The notes below the pieces were generated by a model. It was not told where the DNA came from and made no database searches. It saw only the letters and a program-made list of their open reading frames with translations. DNA of 64,000 nt from Bryobacterales bacterium F-183 (GTDB taxonomy: Bacteria; Acidobacteriota; Terriglobia; Bryobacterales; Bryobacteraceae): assembly GCA_016865505.2 (NCBI GenBank), contig AP025252.1, forward strand, positions 4,734,137 through 4,798,136. The letters are read 5' to 3'. Below, piece by piece: positions 37,078 through 46,241 of this stretch; position 1 is the stretch's first letter, and each line of letters opens with the position of its first letter. A program made the translations under genes and the position numbers.

Positions 37078-38040
37078 ATGTCCGCCGACGTCGTCATTGT
37101 GGGGGCGGGTCCAACCGGACTCGCCTGCGGAATTGAACTCACCAGGCTGGGCGTATCCAATGTCCTCATCGACAAAGGCTGCGTGGTCAATTCGCTGTAC
37201 CACTACCCGACGAACATGGTGTTCTTCACCACGCCCGAACTGCTGGAGATCGGCGACATCCCGATGACGTCGCTGAATGAGAAACCAGTACGCGGCGAAG
37301 CGTTGAAGTATTACCGGCGCGTCGCCGCGCACTACAAGTTGGACATCCGCCAGTACGAACATGTGGCGCGTGTCGAAGGCTCAGATGGCGACTTCCGTGT
37401 CATCACCGACAAAGCCGAACACGCCTGCAAAAAGGTGATCTTCGCCACCGGGTACTACGACAAGCCGAACTACCTCAACGTCCCCGGTGAGGACCTGCCC
37501 AAGGTCATTCACTATTACAAAGAAGCACACGCTTACTTCGACCATGATGTACTGGTTGTCGGTGCGAAAAATTCAGCAGCCATCGCCGCGCTGGAGCTTT
37601 GGTGGACCGGCGCCCGCGTCACCCTGCTGCATCGCGGACCCGGCATCCACAACAACGTCAAATACTGGATCAAGCCGAACATCGAAAACCGCATCAAATG
37701 CGGCGAGATTCCCGCGTACTTCAACTCACGCGTACTGGAGATCCTGCCCAAGTCCGTCCGCATCCTCACGCCCGAAGGCGAAAAAGAGATCGCCAACGAC
37801 TACGTCTTTGCCATGACGGGCTATCGTCCGGACTTTGAGTTCCTCGAAGCCCACGGCATCCAACTCGAACCTACGACCCAGCGCCCGTACACCAATCCCG
37901 AAACGCTCGAAAGCCACACCAAGGGCATTTATCTCGCCGGTGTGATCGTCGCTGGTGTACACACCAACGAGATCTTCATCGAAAACGGCCGCTTCCACGG
38001 CGGCATGATCGCCCGTGCCATTCGCGCATCGCTCGCGTAG
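37078..38040 (+). CDS. YpdA-family flavoprotein, putative bacillithiol disulfide reductase
   Basis: A 320-residue FAD/NAD(P) oxidoreductase: ADVVIVGAGPTGLACGIELT binds FAD, HDVLVVGAKNSAAIAALELWW binds NAD(P), and KGIYLAGVIVAGVHTNEIFIENGR matches the YpdA C-terminal FAD region. YpdA reduces oxidised bacillithiol in Firmicutes and, by homology, in other bacillithiol makers. It lacks a CxxC active site, as expected. It starts 3 bp after alaS, so the two are co-transcribed. Confidence 0.82.
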   Translation: MSADVVIVGAGPTGLACGIELTRLGVSNVLIDKGCVVNSLYHYPTNMVFFTTPELLEIGDIPMTSLNEKPVRGEALKYYRRVAAHYKLDIRQYEHVARVEGSDGDFRVITDKAEHACKKVIFATGYYDKPNYLNVPGEDLPKVIHYYKEAHAYFDHDVLVVGAKNSAAIAALELWWTGARVTLLHRGPGIHNNVKYWIKPNIENRIKCGEIPAYFNSRVLEILPKSVRILTPEGEKEIANDYVFAMTGYRPDFEFLEAHGIQLEPTTQRPYTNPETLESHTKGIYLAGVIVAGVHTNEIFIENGRFHGGMIARAIRASLA

Positions 38041-38044
38041 GCGC

Positions 38045-38050
38045 TAAGAT
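38045..38050 (+). promoter_or_regulatory. -10-like box directly before the S9 peptidase start
   Basis: TAAGAT ends 6 bases before ATG 38057 and no Shine-Dalgarno sequence is present in the gap, so a transcript from here would start at the ATG. Read-through from alaS is the alternative. Confidence 0.35.
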
Positions 38051-38056
38051 CGTTCG

Positions 38057-40108
38057 ATGCTGTTGCTGCTTCCGACAAGGCCGTGCCTTGCTTTACTTCC
38101 ACTCCTTTCGGTCGCCTCCCTGTTTGCGGCACCCCGCTTTGACCTCTCCACTCCCGGCAAGATCGTGCGCGTCGCCGATCCGCAGATCTCGCCGGACGGC
38201 AAGTCCATCGTCGTACTCATCTCCAGAGCCAACTTCAACCAGAACCGCTACGACGGTACGCTCACTCTGGTCGATCCCGCCACCAAGGCCTCGCGGCCCC
38301 TCACACGGGACCGTCGCGGCGTCAGTTCCCCGCGCTGGTCTCCGGCTGGAGATCAACTCGCGTTCCTCGCGCCTCCCGCCCCCGGTGCGCGACCCCAAAT
38401 CTTTGTGATGCCCATGAACGGTGGCGGCGATGCCTGGCAGGTCACCAAATCGCCCACTGGCGTACAGCAGTTTTCCTGGGGACCCAACGGCTGGCTCGCC
38501 TACGCCGCCGAAGACGAGCGCCCCAAGAAGACCGGCGAAGAGCGCTTCAACGATTCCTTCGAGGTCGGCCACAGCGACTTCTTGATGAAGGAAGCGCCGA
38601 TGCCCGTGCACCTTTGGGTGGTCAACTCCGACCTCGCCGCGCCCGCGCGCAAGCTTACCTCCGGCTCCTGGACCCTGCCCATCGTCCTTCCGCCCAGCTC
38701 ACCCGCATCGCCGCCCGTATGGTCGCCCGACGGCAAGTCCATCGCCATCGTCAAGGTCGCAGGCCCTCACACTGGCGACGCCAACAAGGCGTCACTCCAA
38801 ATCGTCGACGTCGCCACCGGCGCCATGCGTGGCGTCACCGGCAGAACCTCCGATGAGTCGCAGCCCATCTTCTCGCCCGATGGCACAAAGCTCGCCTTCT
38901 GGTCCCCGCGCGACCGCCAGAGCAAGAACGTGAATGAGATCCACATCGTCGATGCCAAGGGCGGCGATGCCGTGTCCATCACACGCGGTCTGGATCGCAA
39001 CATCGTACGCGCCATCTGGATGCCGGACGGCAAGTCCCTGCTTGTCGGCGGCAACGACCACACCTCCACCGGACTTTGGCTCCAGCCTGTCACCGGCGCG
39101 GCAGCCAAGAAGCTCACCATCGGCCGTACGATCTCCGGGTCCTTCTGGGTGGATGTGTCTGTCGCAAATACCGGTGCGATGGCATTTACCGCCAGTGATT
39201 CCGCCCGTCCCGCGGAGCTTTACTACATGCCCTCCGCCGACGCTGCCCCACAGCGTCTGACGGACCTCAACGCCGAAGTGGCAGCAATGGACCTAGGCAA
39301 GGCAGAAACCGTCACCTGGGACGCGCCTGACGGCTTCAAGGCTGATGGTGTCGTCACCTATCCGCCCGGCTTCGATCCTGCCAAGAAGTACCCGCTGGTG
39401 CTGTATATCCACGGCGGACCTCGCTCGGCCTCAAAGCAGGCGTTCTCGCCGCGCGCGCAGTTGATGGCTGCCAAAGGCTGGGTGATCTTTGAACCCAACT
39501 ATCGCGGCAGCGACAATCTGGGCAACGCCTACCAGTCGGCGATCTGGAACGACGCCGGCGCAGGACCCGGGCGCGACGTCATGGCCGGTGTCGACCTGCT
39601 CAAGAAGCGAGGCTTTGTGGATGAATCGCGCATGGCCGTATCCGGCTGGTCCTACGGCGGTTACATGACCACTTGGCTGCTCGGCAATTACCCCAACGTT
39701 TGGAAAGCCGCTGTAGCGGGCGCGGCGGTAACAGATTGGCTGCATCAGTACGATCTCGGCGATGCCAACGTCCGCCGTGGCTCCGCGTTCGGAGGCTCGC
39801 CGTACACAGGCAACCGCATGCAGGCCTACATCGATCAGTCGCCCATTACGTACGCGCCGAAGATCAAGGCTCCCACCTTGGTCCTGTCGAACACCGGCGA
39901 CTATCGCGTACCCGTCACGCAATCGTACCGCTTGTTCCGCGCACTCGAAGACAACGGCGTACCCACCAAGTTCATCGCGTACCCGATCGGCGGCCACAGC
40001 CCGTCGGACCCGGTGCGCATGCGCGATGTTGATCGCCGTTGGATCGCCTGGCTCGGCCACTATCTGGACGGCAGCGAAGCGTCGCCCAGCCCGAGCGTCG
40101 GCAACTAG
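38057..40108 (+). CDS. S9-family peptidase (prolyl oligopeptidase type), secreted
   Basis: A 683-residue protein with signal peptide, an N-terminal beta-propeller of TolB/WD40-like blades (IVRVADPQISPDGKSIVVLI, then SQPIFSPDGTKLAF) and a C-terminal alpha/beta hydrolase. The serine nucleophile is in SGWSYGGYMTTWLLGN; the Asp and His lie near NTGDYRVPVTQS and IGGHSP. Such enzymes remove dipeptides or acyl-amino acids from peptides. The ending is unusually tight: its TAG is directly followed by the CTA of the convergent gene. Confidence 0.87.
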   Translation: MLLLLPTRPCLALLPLLSVASLFAAPRFDLSTPGKIVRVADPQISPDGKSIVVLISRANFNQNRYDGTLTLVDPATKASRPLTRDRRGVSSPRWSPAGDQLAFLAPPAPGARPQIFVMPMNGGGDAWQVTKSPTGVQQFSWGPNGWLAYAAEDERPKKTGEERFNDSFEVGHSDFLMKEAPMPVHLWVVNSDLAAPARKLTSGSWTLPIVLPPSSPASPPVWSPDGKSIAIVKVAGPHTGDANKASLQIVDVATGAMRGVTGRTSDESQPIFSPDGTKLAFWSPRDRQSKNVNEIHIVDAKGGDAVSITRGLDRNIVRAIWMPDGKSLLVGGNDHTSTGLWLQPVTGAAAKKLTIGRTISGSFWVDVSVANTGAMAFTASDSARPAELYYMPSADAAPQRLTDLNAEVAAMDLGKAETVTWDAPDGFKADGVVTYPPGFDPAKKYPLVLYIHGGPRSASKQAFSPRAQLMAAKGWVIFEPNYRGSDNLGNAYQSAIWNDAGAGPGRDVMAGVDLLKKRGFVDESRMAVSGWSYGGYMTTWLLGNYPNVWKAAVAGAAVTDWLHQYDLGDANVRRGSAFGGSPYTGNRMQAYIDQSPITYAPKIKAPTLVLSNTGDYRVPVTQSYRLFRALEDNGVPTKFIAYPIGGHSPSDPVRMRDVDRRWIAWLGHYLDGSEASPSPSVGN

Positions 40109-40474
40109 CTACTCCACCACCCGGGCGCCTGTTACAAAGTACTCGGTTTCCCCAAAGCAGGTGCCCGGCACGCCCTTTTTCTGTTCGTAATGGATCGACA
40201 CCCGCTTGCCCGCGGCATCGGTCAACACTTTCGCTATCGCATCGTCGGGAACGCTGAACGCAAATAGTTGTGGCGGAACTCCGGGCATCGTGACCATCGC
40301 GAGTTCGCCTTCCCACGTCTTGCAGATCCATCCCTTCTTGGAGATTTTCTGCACGTACCCGCTACGCTCGCCCGATGAGTAAGAATACTTGAGCGCACCC
40401 CAGGTCCAGAGCCCAAAACCCGTAACCGGCAGAATGACGACAAGCAGAACGGTCCACAACACCCATTTCTTCAT
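40109..40474 (-). CDS. Conserved hypothetical membrane-anchored protein, 121 aa
   Basis: From ATG 40474: an N-terminal membrane anchor (KWVLWTVLLVVILPVTGFGLW) followed by a small periplasmic domain with YSSGERSGYVQKISKKGWIC, KTWEGELAMV, GKRVSIHYEQKKG and GTCFGETEYFVTGARVV. I recognise this as a conserved family found in many proteobacteria, of unknown function. Two cysteines may form a disulphide. Confidence 0.7.
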   Translation of the reverse strand: MKKWVLWTVLLVVILPVTGFGLWTWGALKYSYSSGERSGYVQKISKKGWICKTWEGELAMVTMPGVPPQLFAFSVPDDAIAKVLTDAAGKRVSIHYEQKKGVPGTCFGETEYFVTGARVVE

Positions 40475-40645
40475 ACAGTGTGATCCGCCCAATACTGTAG
40501 CAGCACGCTCCGGAGAAACGGAGTGATCCAATTTTCCTGCAGTTCGCGCTTATAGTTTTGCGGTGCGCTACCAGGTAAGGGAATGGCGGAAGTGTGTCCC
40601 GTTGTTGGATGGTAGAGTAGTCAGTACGCACAAAATAGACGCCTC

Positions 40646-42001
40646 ATGAAACAGCTCTCTCGCGTTGTGTGGTCGGAAGGAATGTACCTCGGTCCGCACC
40701 ATTTCCAGGTGCAGTCGCGGTACTTCGAAGATTCCATTCGCTTTTCCACCTCCAGTCTGTGGTTCGCACCCTGGGGCTTCATCGCGTTGAAGCTCGATCA
40801 GGAAGCGCTCCAGAATGACTCGGTGGCCATCTTGCACGCCCGCGGGATCTTTCCCGACGGCCTCACTTTTCATATGGATGAGGCCGATCCGTTGCCTCCG
40901 CCGCGGCCCGTCAGCGAGCATTTCAAGTCCGCGCGCGACGGTTTGATCGCCAGCCTCGCGATCCCTGTTCGCAAGCAGGACGGCCTCAACTGCCTGCCGC
41001 CCGACGCGGCGAACCCGGCGGGCCAAGCCAATGCCGTACGTTTCGCCGCCGCCAGCGAGATCCTGCACGACGAAACCACCGGCCGCGACGAAAAGCCCGT
41101 ACATCTCGGCCGCAAGAACATCCGCATCGTGTTCGACACCGAAAAGGTGGAAAACGCCGTCCTGCTGCCCTTTGCCCGTGTGATTCGCGACGGTTCCGGC
41201 CGCTTTGTCTACGACCCCTCGTACATCCCGCCCGTGCTCGACATCACCGCCAGCGACCGTATCATGTCGCTTCTCGGCCGTCTCATCGAGATTTTGGAAG
41301 AGAAAAGCGAAGTCTTCGCCAAGCGCACCAGCAGTTGGGTAGAAACCGCCTCACGCGAGGTCGGCGCGTTCTGGCTCACCCACACCATCAATGCGGCGAT
41401 GGCCCCGCTGCGGCATATTTATTACACGCGCCACGGCCACCCCGATATCGTGTATCAGGAGATGCTCCGCCTCGGCGGCGCGCTCTGTACCTTCGCGCTC
41501 GATTCGCATCCGCGCTCGCTGCCCTTGTATAACCATGGCAGCCTGAGCCAGTGTTTTTCGGATCTGGACTATCACATCCGCTCGCACCTGGACATCATCA
41601 TTCCCACCGCGTACGTGCCGATCAACCTGGTCAAGCGCGCCGAATACTTCTATGAGGCGGAATGTACCGACCAGCGTGTGTTCAACCGCTCCCGCTGGAT
41701 GCTCGGCATCAAGTCGAGCGTGGGCGAGGCGGAAACGATCATGAACGTACCCAAGCTGGTGAAGATCTGTTCGAAGGAATTCATCCCGCGCCTGGTGCAG
41801 CAGGCGCTACCGGGCATGGCGTTGACCCACGTGCCCGTGCCGCCTTCGCAGATCCCGGCCAAAGTGGACTTTCAGTATTTTTCAATGACGCAAGCCGGAC
41901 CCTGCTGGGACCATCTGTCGAAAACCCGCAAACTCGGCCTGTACGTGCCCGGCGAACTGCCCGCGCCCGAACTCGAACTGCTTGTGATTCTGGAACAATA
42001 A
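40646..42001 (+). CDS. tssK: Type VI secretion baseplate subunit TssK
   Basis: A 451-residue protein with the TssK N-terminus VVWSEGMYLGPHHFQVQSRYFED, the middle helical domain and a C-terminal domain (KVDFQYFSMTQAGPCWDHL). TssK joins the T6SS baseplate to the TssJLM membrane complex. First gene of a three-gene set. The upstream 114 bp contain TAGAGT at 40613-40618 as a weak -10 candidate. Confidence 0.9.
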   Translation: MKQLSRVVWSEGMYLGPHHFQVQSRYFEDSIRFSTSSLWFAPWGFIALKLDQEALQNDSVAILHARGIFPDGLTFHMDEADPLPPPRPVSEHFKSARDGLIASLAIPVRKQDGLNCLPPDAANPAGQANAVRFAAASEILHDETTGRDEKPVHLGRKNIRIVFDTEKVENAVLLPFARVIRDGSGRFVYDPSYIPPVLDITASDRIMSLLGRLIEILEEKSEVFAKRTSSWVETASREVGAFWLTHTINAAMAPLRHIYYTRHGHPDIVYQEMLRLGGALCTFALDSHPRSLPLYNHGSLSQCFSDLDYHIRSHLDIIIPTAYVPINLVKRAEYFYEAECTDQRVFNRSRWMLGIKSSVGEAETIMNVPKLVKICSKEFIPRLVQQALPGMALTHVPVPPSQIPAKVDFQYFSMTQAGPCWDHLSKTRKLGLYVPGELPAPELELLVILEQ

Positions 42002-42020
42002 GAGGCTCAATAGAACAACC

Positions 42021-42752
42021 ATGACACCAGGGGGATTTGGCACCACCGGAGCCCAGGGAGGCGGGGCGCGCAAGCAGGAAAACCTCGCGCTTTGCTACCA
42101 GGAATTGATTGTCGTCGGCGAACGTCTGCGTACCGGACGCCAGCAGGTTACGGACTCTCCGACCTTCCGCCAGCAACTGCTTGGCGCCATCGAAATGTCG
42201 GCCGACGCCGCGCGCAAGCAAGGCTACGTGCAAGAGGACATCGAACTCGCGACCTTTGCCGTCATCGCGTTTCTGGACGAATCGATCCTCAACCTCCGCT
42301 CGCCCGTCTTTGCCGACTGGCCTAAACAGCCCTTGCAGGAACAGCGCTACGGCCACCACATCGCCGGCGAAATCTTCTTCAAGAACCTCGCCAATCTGCT
42401 CGGCCGGAATGACTCGAACGACCTCGCCGACATCCTCGAGGTTTACTATCTCTGCATGCTGCTCGGCTTTGCCGGACGTTACTCGCTCGGCGGCAAAGGC
42501 GACCTCTACGCCATCCAGCAGCAGACCGGCGACAAGATCCAGCGCATCCGCCGTACGCCGCACAATCTCTCGCCCGACTGGACCTTGCCCAACGACAACA
42601 TCGTCAAGAGCACGTCCGATCCTTGGGTCAAAACGCTGCTCTTCGCCTCCATCGGGCTTGTCCTTCTGACGGCGATCCTCTTCGGCGTGTACAAGTTCTT
42701 ACTCGGTTCCGGCGTCGACCAGATGGCGAACCTCGCAAAGGGGGTCATCTAA
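42021..42752 (+). CDS. tssL: Type VI secretion protein TssL (DotU/IcmH family)
   Basis: A 243-residue protein. The cytoplasmic DotU domain includes IELATFAVIAFLDESILN and EQRYGHHIAGEIFFKNLANLL. A single C-terminal membrane anchor (LLFASIGLVLLTAILFGVYKFLL) follows. No C-terminal peptidoglycan-binding OmpA-like extension is present, so this is the short form. It lies 19 bp after tssK and 3 bp before tssM. Confidence 0.9.
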   Translation: MTPGGFGTTGAQGGGARKQENLALCYQELIVVGERLRTGRQQVTDSPTFRQQLLGAIEMSADAARKQGYVQEDIELATFAVIAFLDESILNLRSPVFADWPKQPLQEQRYGHHIAGEIFFKNLANLLGRNDSNDLADILEVYYLCMLLGFAGRYSLGGKGDLYAIQQQTGDKIQRIRRTPHNLSPDWTLPNDNIVKSTSDPWVKTLLFASIGLVLLTAILFGVYKFLLGSGVDQMANLAKGVI

Positions 42753-42755
42753 CCC

Positions 42756-45700
42756 ATGCAAGTGCAATGGAAAGCAGGCGGCGCGTTCTTGATGTACTTT
42801 GTCGTGGTCTTCGCGATGGCGAAGGCATACGGCCTTGGCGGCGAGTACTTTTACTATCTGATGGGTTTGTTGGCGGCCCTAGGCATTACCGCCGCCGGTT
42901 TGTGGGTTTACGTGGCTAAGAAGAAAGAATCCGACGCGGCGCCCGAAGGTGGAGCGCCAGCAGCAGGTGGCGGCGGTGGTGCAACCGGCGATGCCGCCAT
43001 TGACCAGATCATTGCAGAAGCGGACGCCCGCATCGCGCAGGGTACGCAGGGCGCCAAGCTCGCCAACCTCCCGCTCGTATTCGTGGTGGGCGACCAGTCC
43101 TCGGCCAAAACCAGTGCGATGGTCTACTCGGGCATCGAACCCGAACTCCTCTCGGGCGGCGTGTACGGCGAAGGCAATGCCGTCGCTCCCACCCAGCATT
43201 TGAACGTCTGGTTCGCCCGCGGCAGTTCGTTTGTCGAAGCCTCCGGCCGTGTCTTCGCGGACCCCGGCAAGTGGAAGGGCCTCGTCAAGCGTTTGAAGCC
43301 CGGCAACTGGAAGTCGCTGGTCGGTTCCGGCGAACAGGCGCCTCGCGGTGTCGTACTCTGCTACGACGTCGAGAACTTCACGCGTCCCGGCGCCGCCGAA
43401 CAGATCGCCACTGCCTCGCGCTACATCCAGGCGCGCCTCACCGACATTTCGGACGGCCTCGGCATCAGCTTCCCGGTGTACATTCTGTTCACCCGCACCG
43501 ATAGGCTTCCCTTCTTCCAGGAATACGTTCGCAATCTCAACAACGAAGAAGCCACCCAGGTCTTCGGCACAACGCTCCCCATCCGCGACATCCAGAACGG
43601 TGTCTACGCGGAAGAGGAAACGCGCCGCCTCAGCAAAGGTTTCGACGATCTCTTCTACTCGCTCTCCGACAAGCGCTGCCTGCTCTTGCCGCGCGATGGA
43701 GATAGCCTCAAAACGCCGCAGCCCTACGAGTTCCCGCGTGAGTTCCGCAAGCTTCGCGCCTCGCTCGTACAGTTCATGGTGGATTGCTGCCGCCCCAGCC
43801 AGTTGAAGGCCAGCCCCTTCCTCCGCGGCTTCTACTTCTCGGGCGTACGTCCCATCACCGTCAGCGCCGCTCCCGTCGTATCCGCGGCCGCTGGTCAGCA
43901 GGGCGATGCCTTCAAGCAAGCTGGCGCTGCCACCCAGATGTTCTCCGCCGCGATGCTCAAGCAGCAGATGCAGCAGCAAGGCGTCGCCGGTGCGCAGGGC
44001 CAGGGTAAGCGCGTACCCCAGTGGCTCTTCCTCGGCCACCTGTTCAACGACATCCTGCTCAAGGACACCGCGGCCATGGGCGCCAGCGGATCGAGCACCA
44101 AAACCAGCTTTGCCCAGCGCCTTCTGCTCGGCCTGCTCGCCTTCACGATGATCGTGCTGTCCACGCTCTTCACCGTCTCGTTCTTCAAGAACCGCAGCCT
44201 CGAAGATCAGGTCATCACGGCGTCCAAAGGCCTCTCCGATGTCCGCACCGACATGAAGACCTGCGAGGTCCCCTCAGTCGACCAGTTGAAGCGCCTCGAA
44301 ACTCTGCGCGCTTCGCTCGCTCAGCTCACCGAGTATGAAGAGAAGGGCGCGCCCTTCCTCATGCGCATGGGTCTGTACACCGGCAGCGACCTCTATCCGT
44401 CGGTCCGCCAGAACTACTTCGCCAAGTTCAAGACCGTGCTCTTTGGCGGTACGCAGGCCGGCCTCGTCAGCTTTATGCGCCAGGTGGGAGCCAAGGGCAA
44501 GCCCGAACCTACGGACTCGTTTGGCACCTCGTACGACCGCGTTAAAGCGCACCTGCTGACCACCCGCGAGTACAAGCGCATCAAGGACGAAAAGGCCGCC
44601 AAGTATGGCGACTGGCTCGGCGGTACGCTGCACACCAACTGGGCCTGCAAGCCCGAAGAAATCGGCACCGAACGCATGGAACTGGCTCGCAAGCAGTTCA
44701 TGTTCTACGCCAACGACCTCACCAACGGCAACCCCTATAGCGACAAGGACGACGGCTCCGTACCCCAGGCGCAAGCCTACCTGCGAGCCTTCGCCGGTGG
44801 CGAACCTGCCTTCCAGACTCTGCTCGCGCAGGTCGGCCGCCAAAAGGGACCGGAAACCTTCAACCAGTTCCTGAATGGATCGGCAACCAACGTCCTTGGC
44901 GCCGTACCCGTGCACTTTGGCTACACCAAGAAGGGCTACGATCTCATGAAGCCGGCCATCGAAAAAGCCGACTTCGGTTCCGAACGCTGGGTAATGGGCG
45001 AAGGCGGTTCCACCATGCCCCCCAACGAACTGAAGGAACTCGTCCGCCAGATCTACGCCAAGAACTACATCGAAACCTGGCGCAAGGTCCTCAAGGAAGC
45101 CCGCTTCGTCAGCTACAAGGACCTCGCGGCCGCTAAGGAACGCCTGCCCTCCATCACCGGTAGCACAGCGCCGATCCCTGGCCTGTTCTGGTGGGCGTCG
45201 CACAACACCAACGTCGACCTTGCGGGCGTCAAGCAGGCCTTCACCACCCTGCACACCCTGCAGCCACCGTCTGAAGTGCAAACCTTCAACGCCGGACAGC
45301 TCGCCAACTACTCAAACGCCATCGCCCAGCTCACCGGTCCGGTCGATACCGCGTTACAGCCGGGTGTCGACTCGTTCCAGTCCGCACAGTCGCTGAAGGA
45401 CGCCGCCCGCAATGCGGAAACGCAAACCCGTGGCATCACCGCGGCGCTACCCAACGACATGGAAGCCCAGATCCACACCACGATTCTGGACCTCATGCTG
45501 CGTCCCATCACCTCGCTACCGCTACCCAAGGGCGGCGCGGAGATCAACGCGGCGGCCGGCGGCTTCTGCGGTGAGTTCGGACAACTGGCTCGCAAGTTCC
45601 CGTTCAACTCCAAGGCTACGCCTGAAGTCAGCATGATGGAACTCGACACGATCTTCAAGCCCGGTGGACGTCTCACCAAGCTGCAGGAGACCGTGCAGGA

Positions 45701-46241
45701 GTTCGTCACCTGCGACACTGTAGGCGCGCCCAACTGCCGCAAGTCCGCGACAGCCAAAGCCGCTCCGCTACCCGGGTTCCTGCAGTTCCTGAGCCAGTCC
45801 ATCGCTCTCCAGCGTGCGCTGTATCCGGACGGCCAGAACCTCGGCTACAAGTTCGCCATCAAGCCGTCGAGCGAATTCTTCGACCGGTTTGTGCTGAACT
45901 TCAACGGTGTCCGCGAAGACGTGAAGTCCGGCGGTACATCGAAGGTCTACACCTTCACGGCCAACTCCGGTCCCTTTGCCCCCACGATCATTCAGAAGGG
46001 CAACTCGTCCGGACAGGAAGTGCCGCCCGCCCCAGGACCCTGGAGCGTCTTCCGCTTCTTCTCCACCGCCGACAACATCAACGGCCAGACGTTCAAGTTC
46101 TTTATCTACTCGAACGGCCGCAAGATTCAGGTCAACGGTCGCGAAGCGGATTACGACTTCACCCTGCAAGCCGACGGTCCGCCGATTCTGTCGAAGGACT
46201 ATCTGCAGTCGCTCAAGTGTGCGCCCCAGGCCCTACCGTAG
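42756..46241 (+). CDS. tssM: Type VI secretion inner-membrane protein TssM (IcmF family)
   Basis: An 1161-residue protein with two N-terminal membrane segments (about residues 8-26 and 31-54), a Gly/Ala-rich linker, a cytoplasmic NTPase-like domain and a third segment near residue 465 (LLLGLLAFTMIVLSTLF), then a large periplasmic part and an ending typical of TssM. The P-loop at residues 112-120 reads GDQSSAKTS, with Ala where Gly of GKT is expected. It joins TssL to the TssJ lipoprotein; no tssJ is visible here. Its 3' end overlaps the convergent gene by 29 bp. Confidence 0.9.
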   Translation: MQVQWKAGGAFLMYFVVVFAMAKAYGLGGEYFYYLMGLLAALGITAAGLWVYVAKKKESDAAPEGGAPAAGGGGGATGDAAIDQIIAEADARIAQGTQGAKLANLPLVFVVGDQSSAKTSAMVYSGIEPELLSGGVYGEGNAVAPTQHLNVWFARGSSFVEASGRVFADPGKWKGLVKRLKPGNWKSLVGSGEQAPRGVVLCYDVENFTRPGAAEQIATASRYIQARLTDISDGLGISFPVYILFTRTDRLPFFQEYVRNLNNEEATQVFGTTLPIRDIQNGVYAEEETRRLSKGFDDLFYSLSDKRCLLLPRDGDSLKTPQPYEFPREFRKLRASLVQFMVDCCRPSQLKASPFLRGFYFSGVRPITVSAAPVVSAAAGQQGDAFKQAGAATQMFSAAMLKQQMQQQGVAGAQGQGKRVPQWLFLGHLFNDILLKDTAAMGASGSSTKTSFAQRLLLGLLAFTMIVLSTLFTVSFFKNRSLEDQVITASKGLSDVRTDMKTCEVPSVDQLKRLETLRASLAQLTEYEEKGAPFLMRMGLYTGSDLYPSVRQNYFAKFKTVLFGGTQAGLVSFMRQVGAKGKPEPTDSFGTSYDRVKAHLLTTREYKRIKDEKAAKYGDWLGGTLHTNWACKPEEIGTERMELARKQFMFYANDLTNGNPYSDKDDGSVPQAQAYLRAFAGGEPAFQTLLAQVGRQKGPETFNQFLNGSATNVLGAVPVHFGYTKKGYDLMKPAIEKADFGSERWVMGEGGSTMPPNELKELVRQIYAKNYIETWRKVLKEARFVSYKDLAAAKERLPSITGSTAPIPGLFWWASHNTNVDLAGVKQAFTTLHTLQPPSEVQTFNAGQLANYSNAIAQLTGPVDTALQPGVDSFQSAQSLKDAARNAETQTRGITAALPNDMEAQIHTTILDLMLRPITSLPLPKGGAEINAAAGGFCGEFGQLARKFPFNSKATPEVSMMELDTIFKPGGRLTKLQETVQEFVTCDTVGAPNCRKSATAKAAPLPGFLQFLSQSIALQRALYPDGQNLGYKFAIKPSSEFFDRFVLNFNGVREDVKSGGTSKVYTFTANSGPFAPTIIQKGNSSGQEVPPAPGPWSVFRFFSTADNINGQTFKFFIYSNGRKIQVNGREADYDFTLQADGPPILSKDYLQSLKCAPQALP

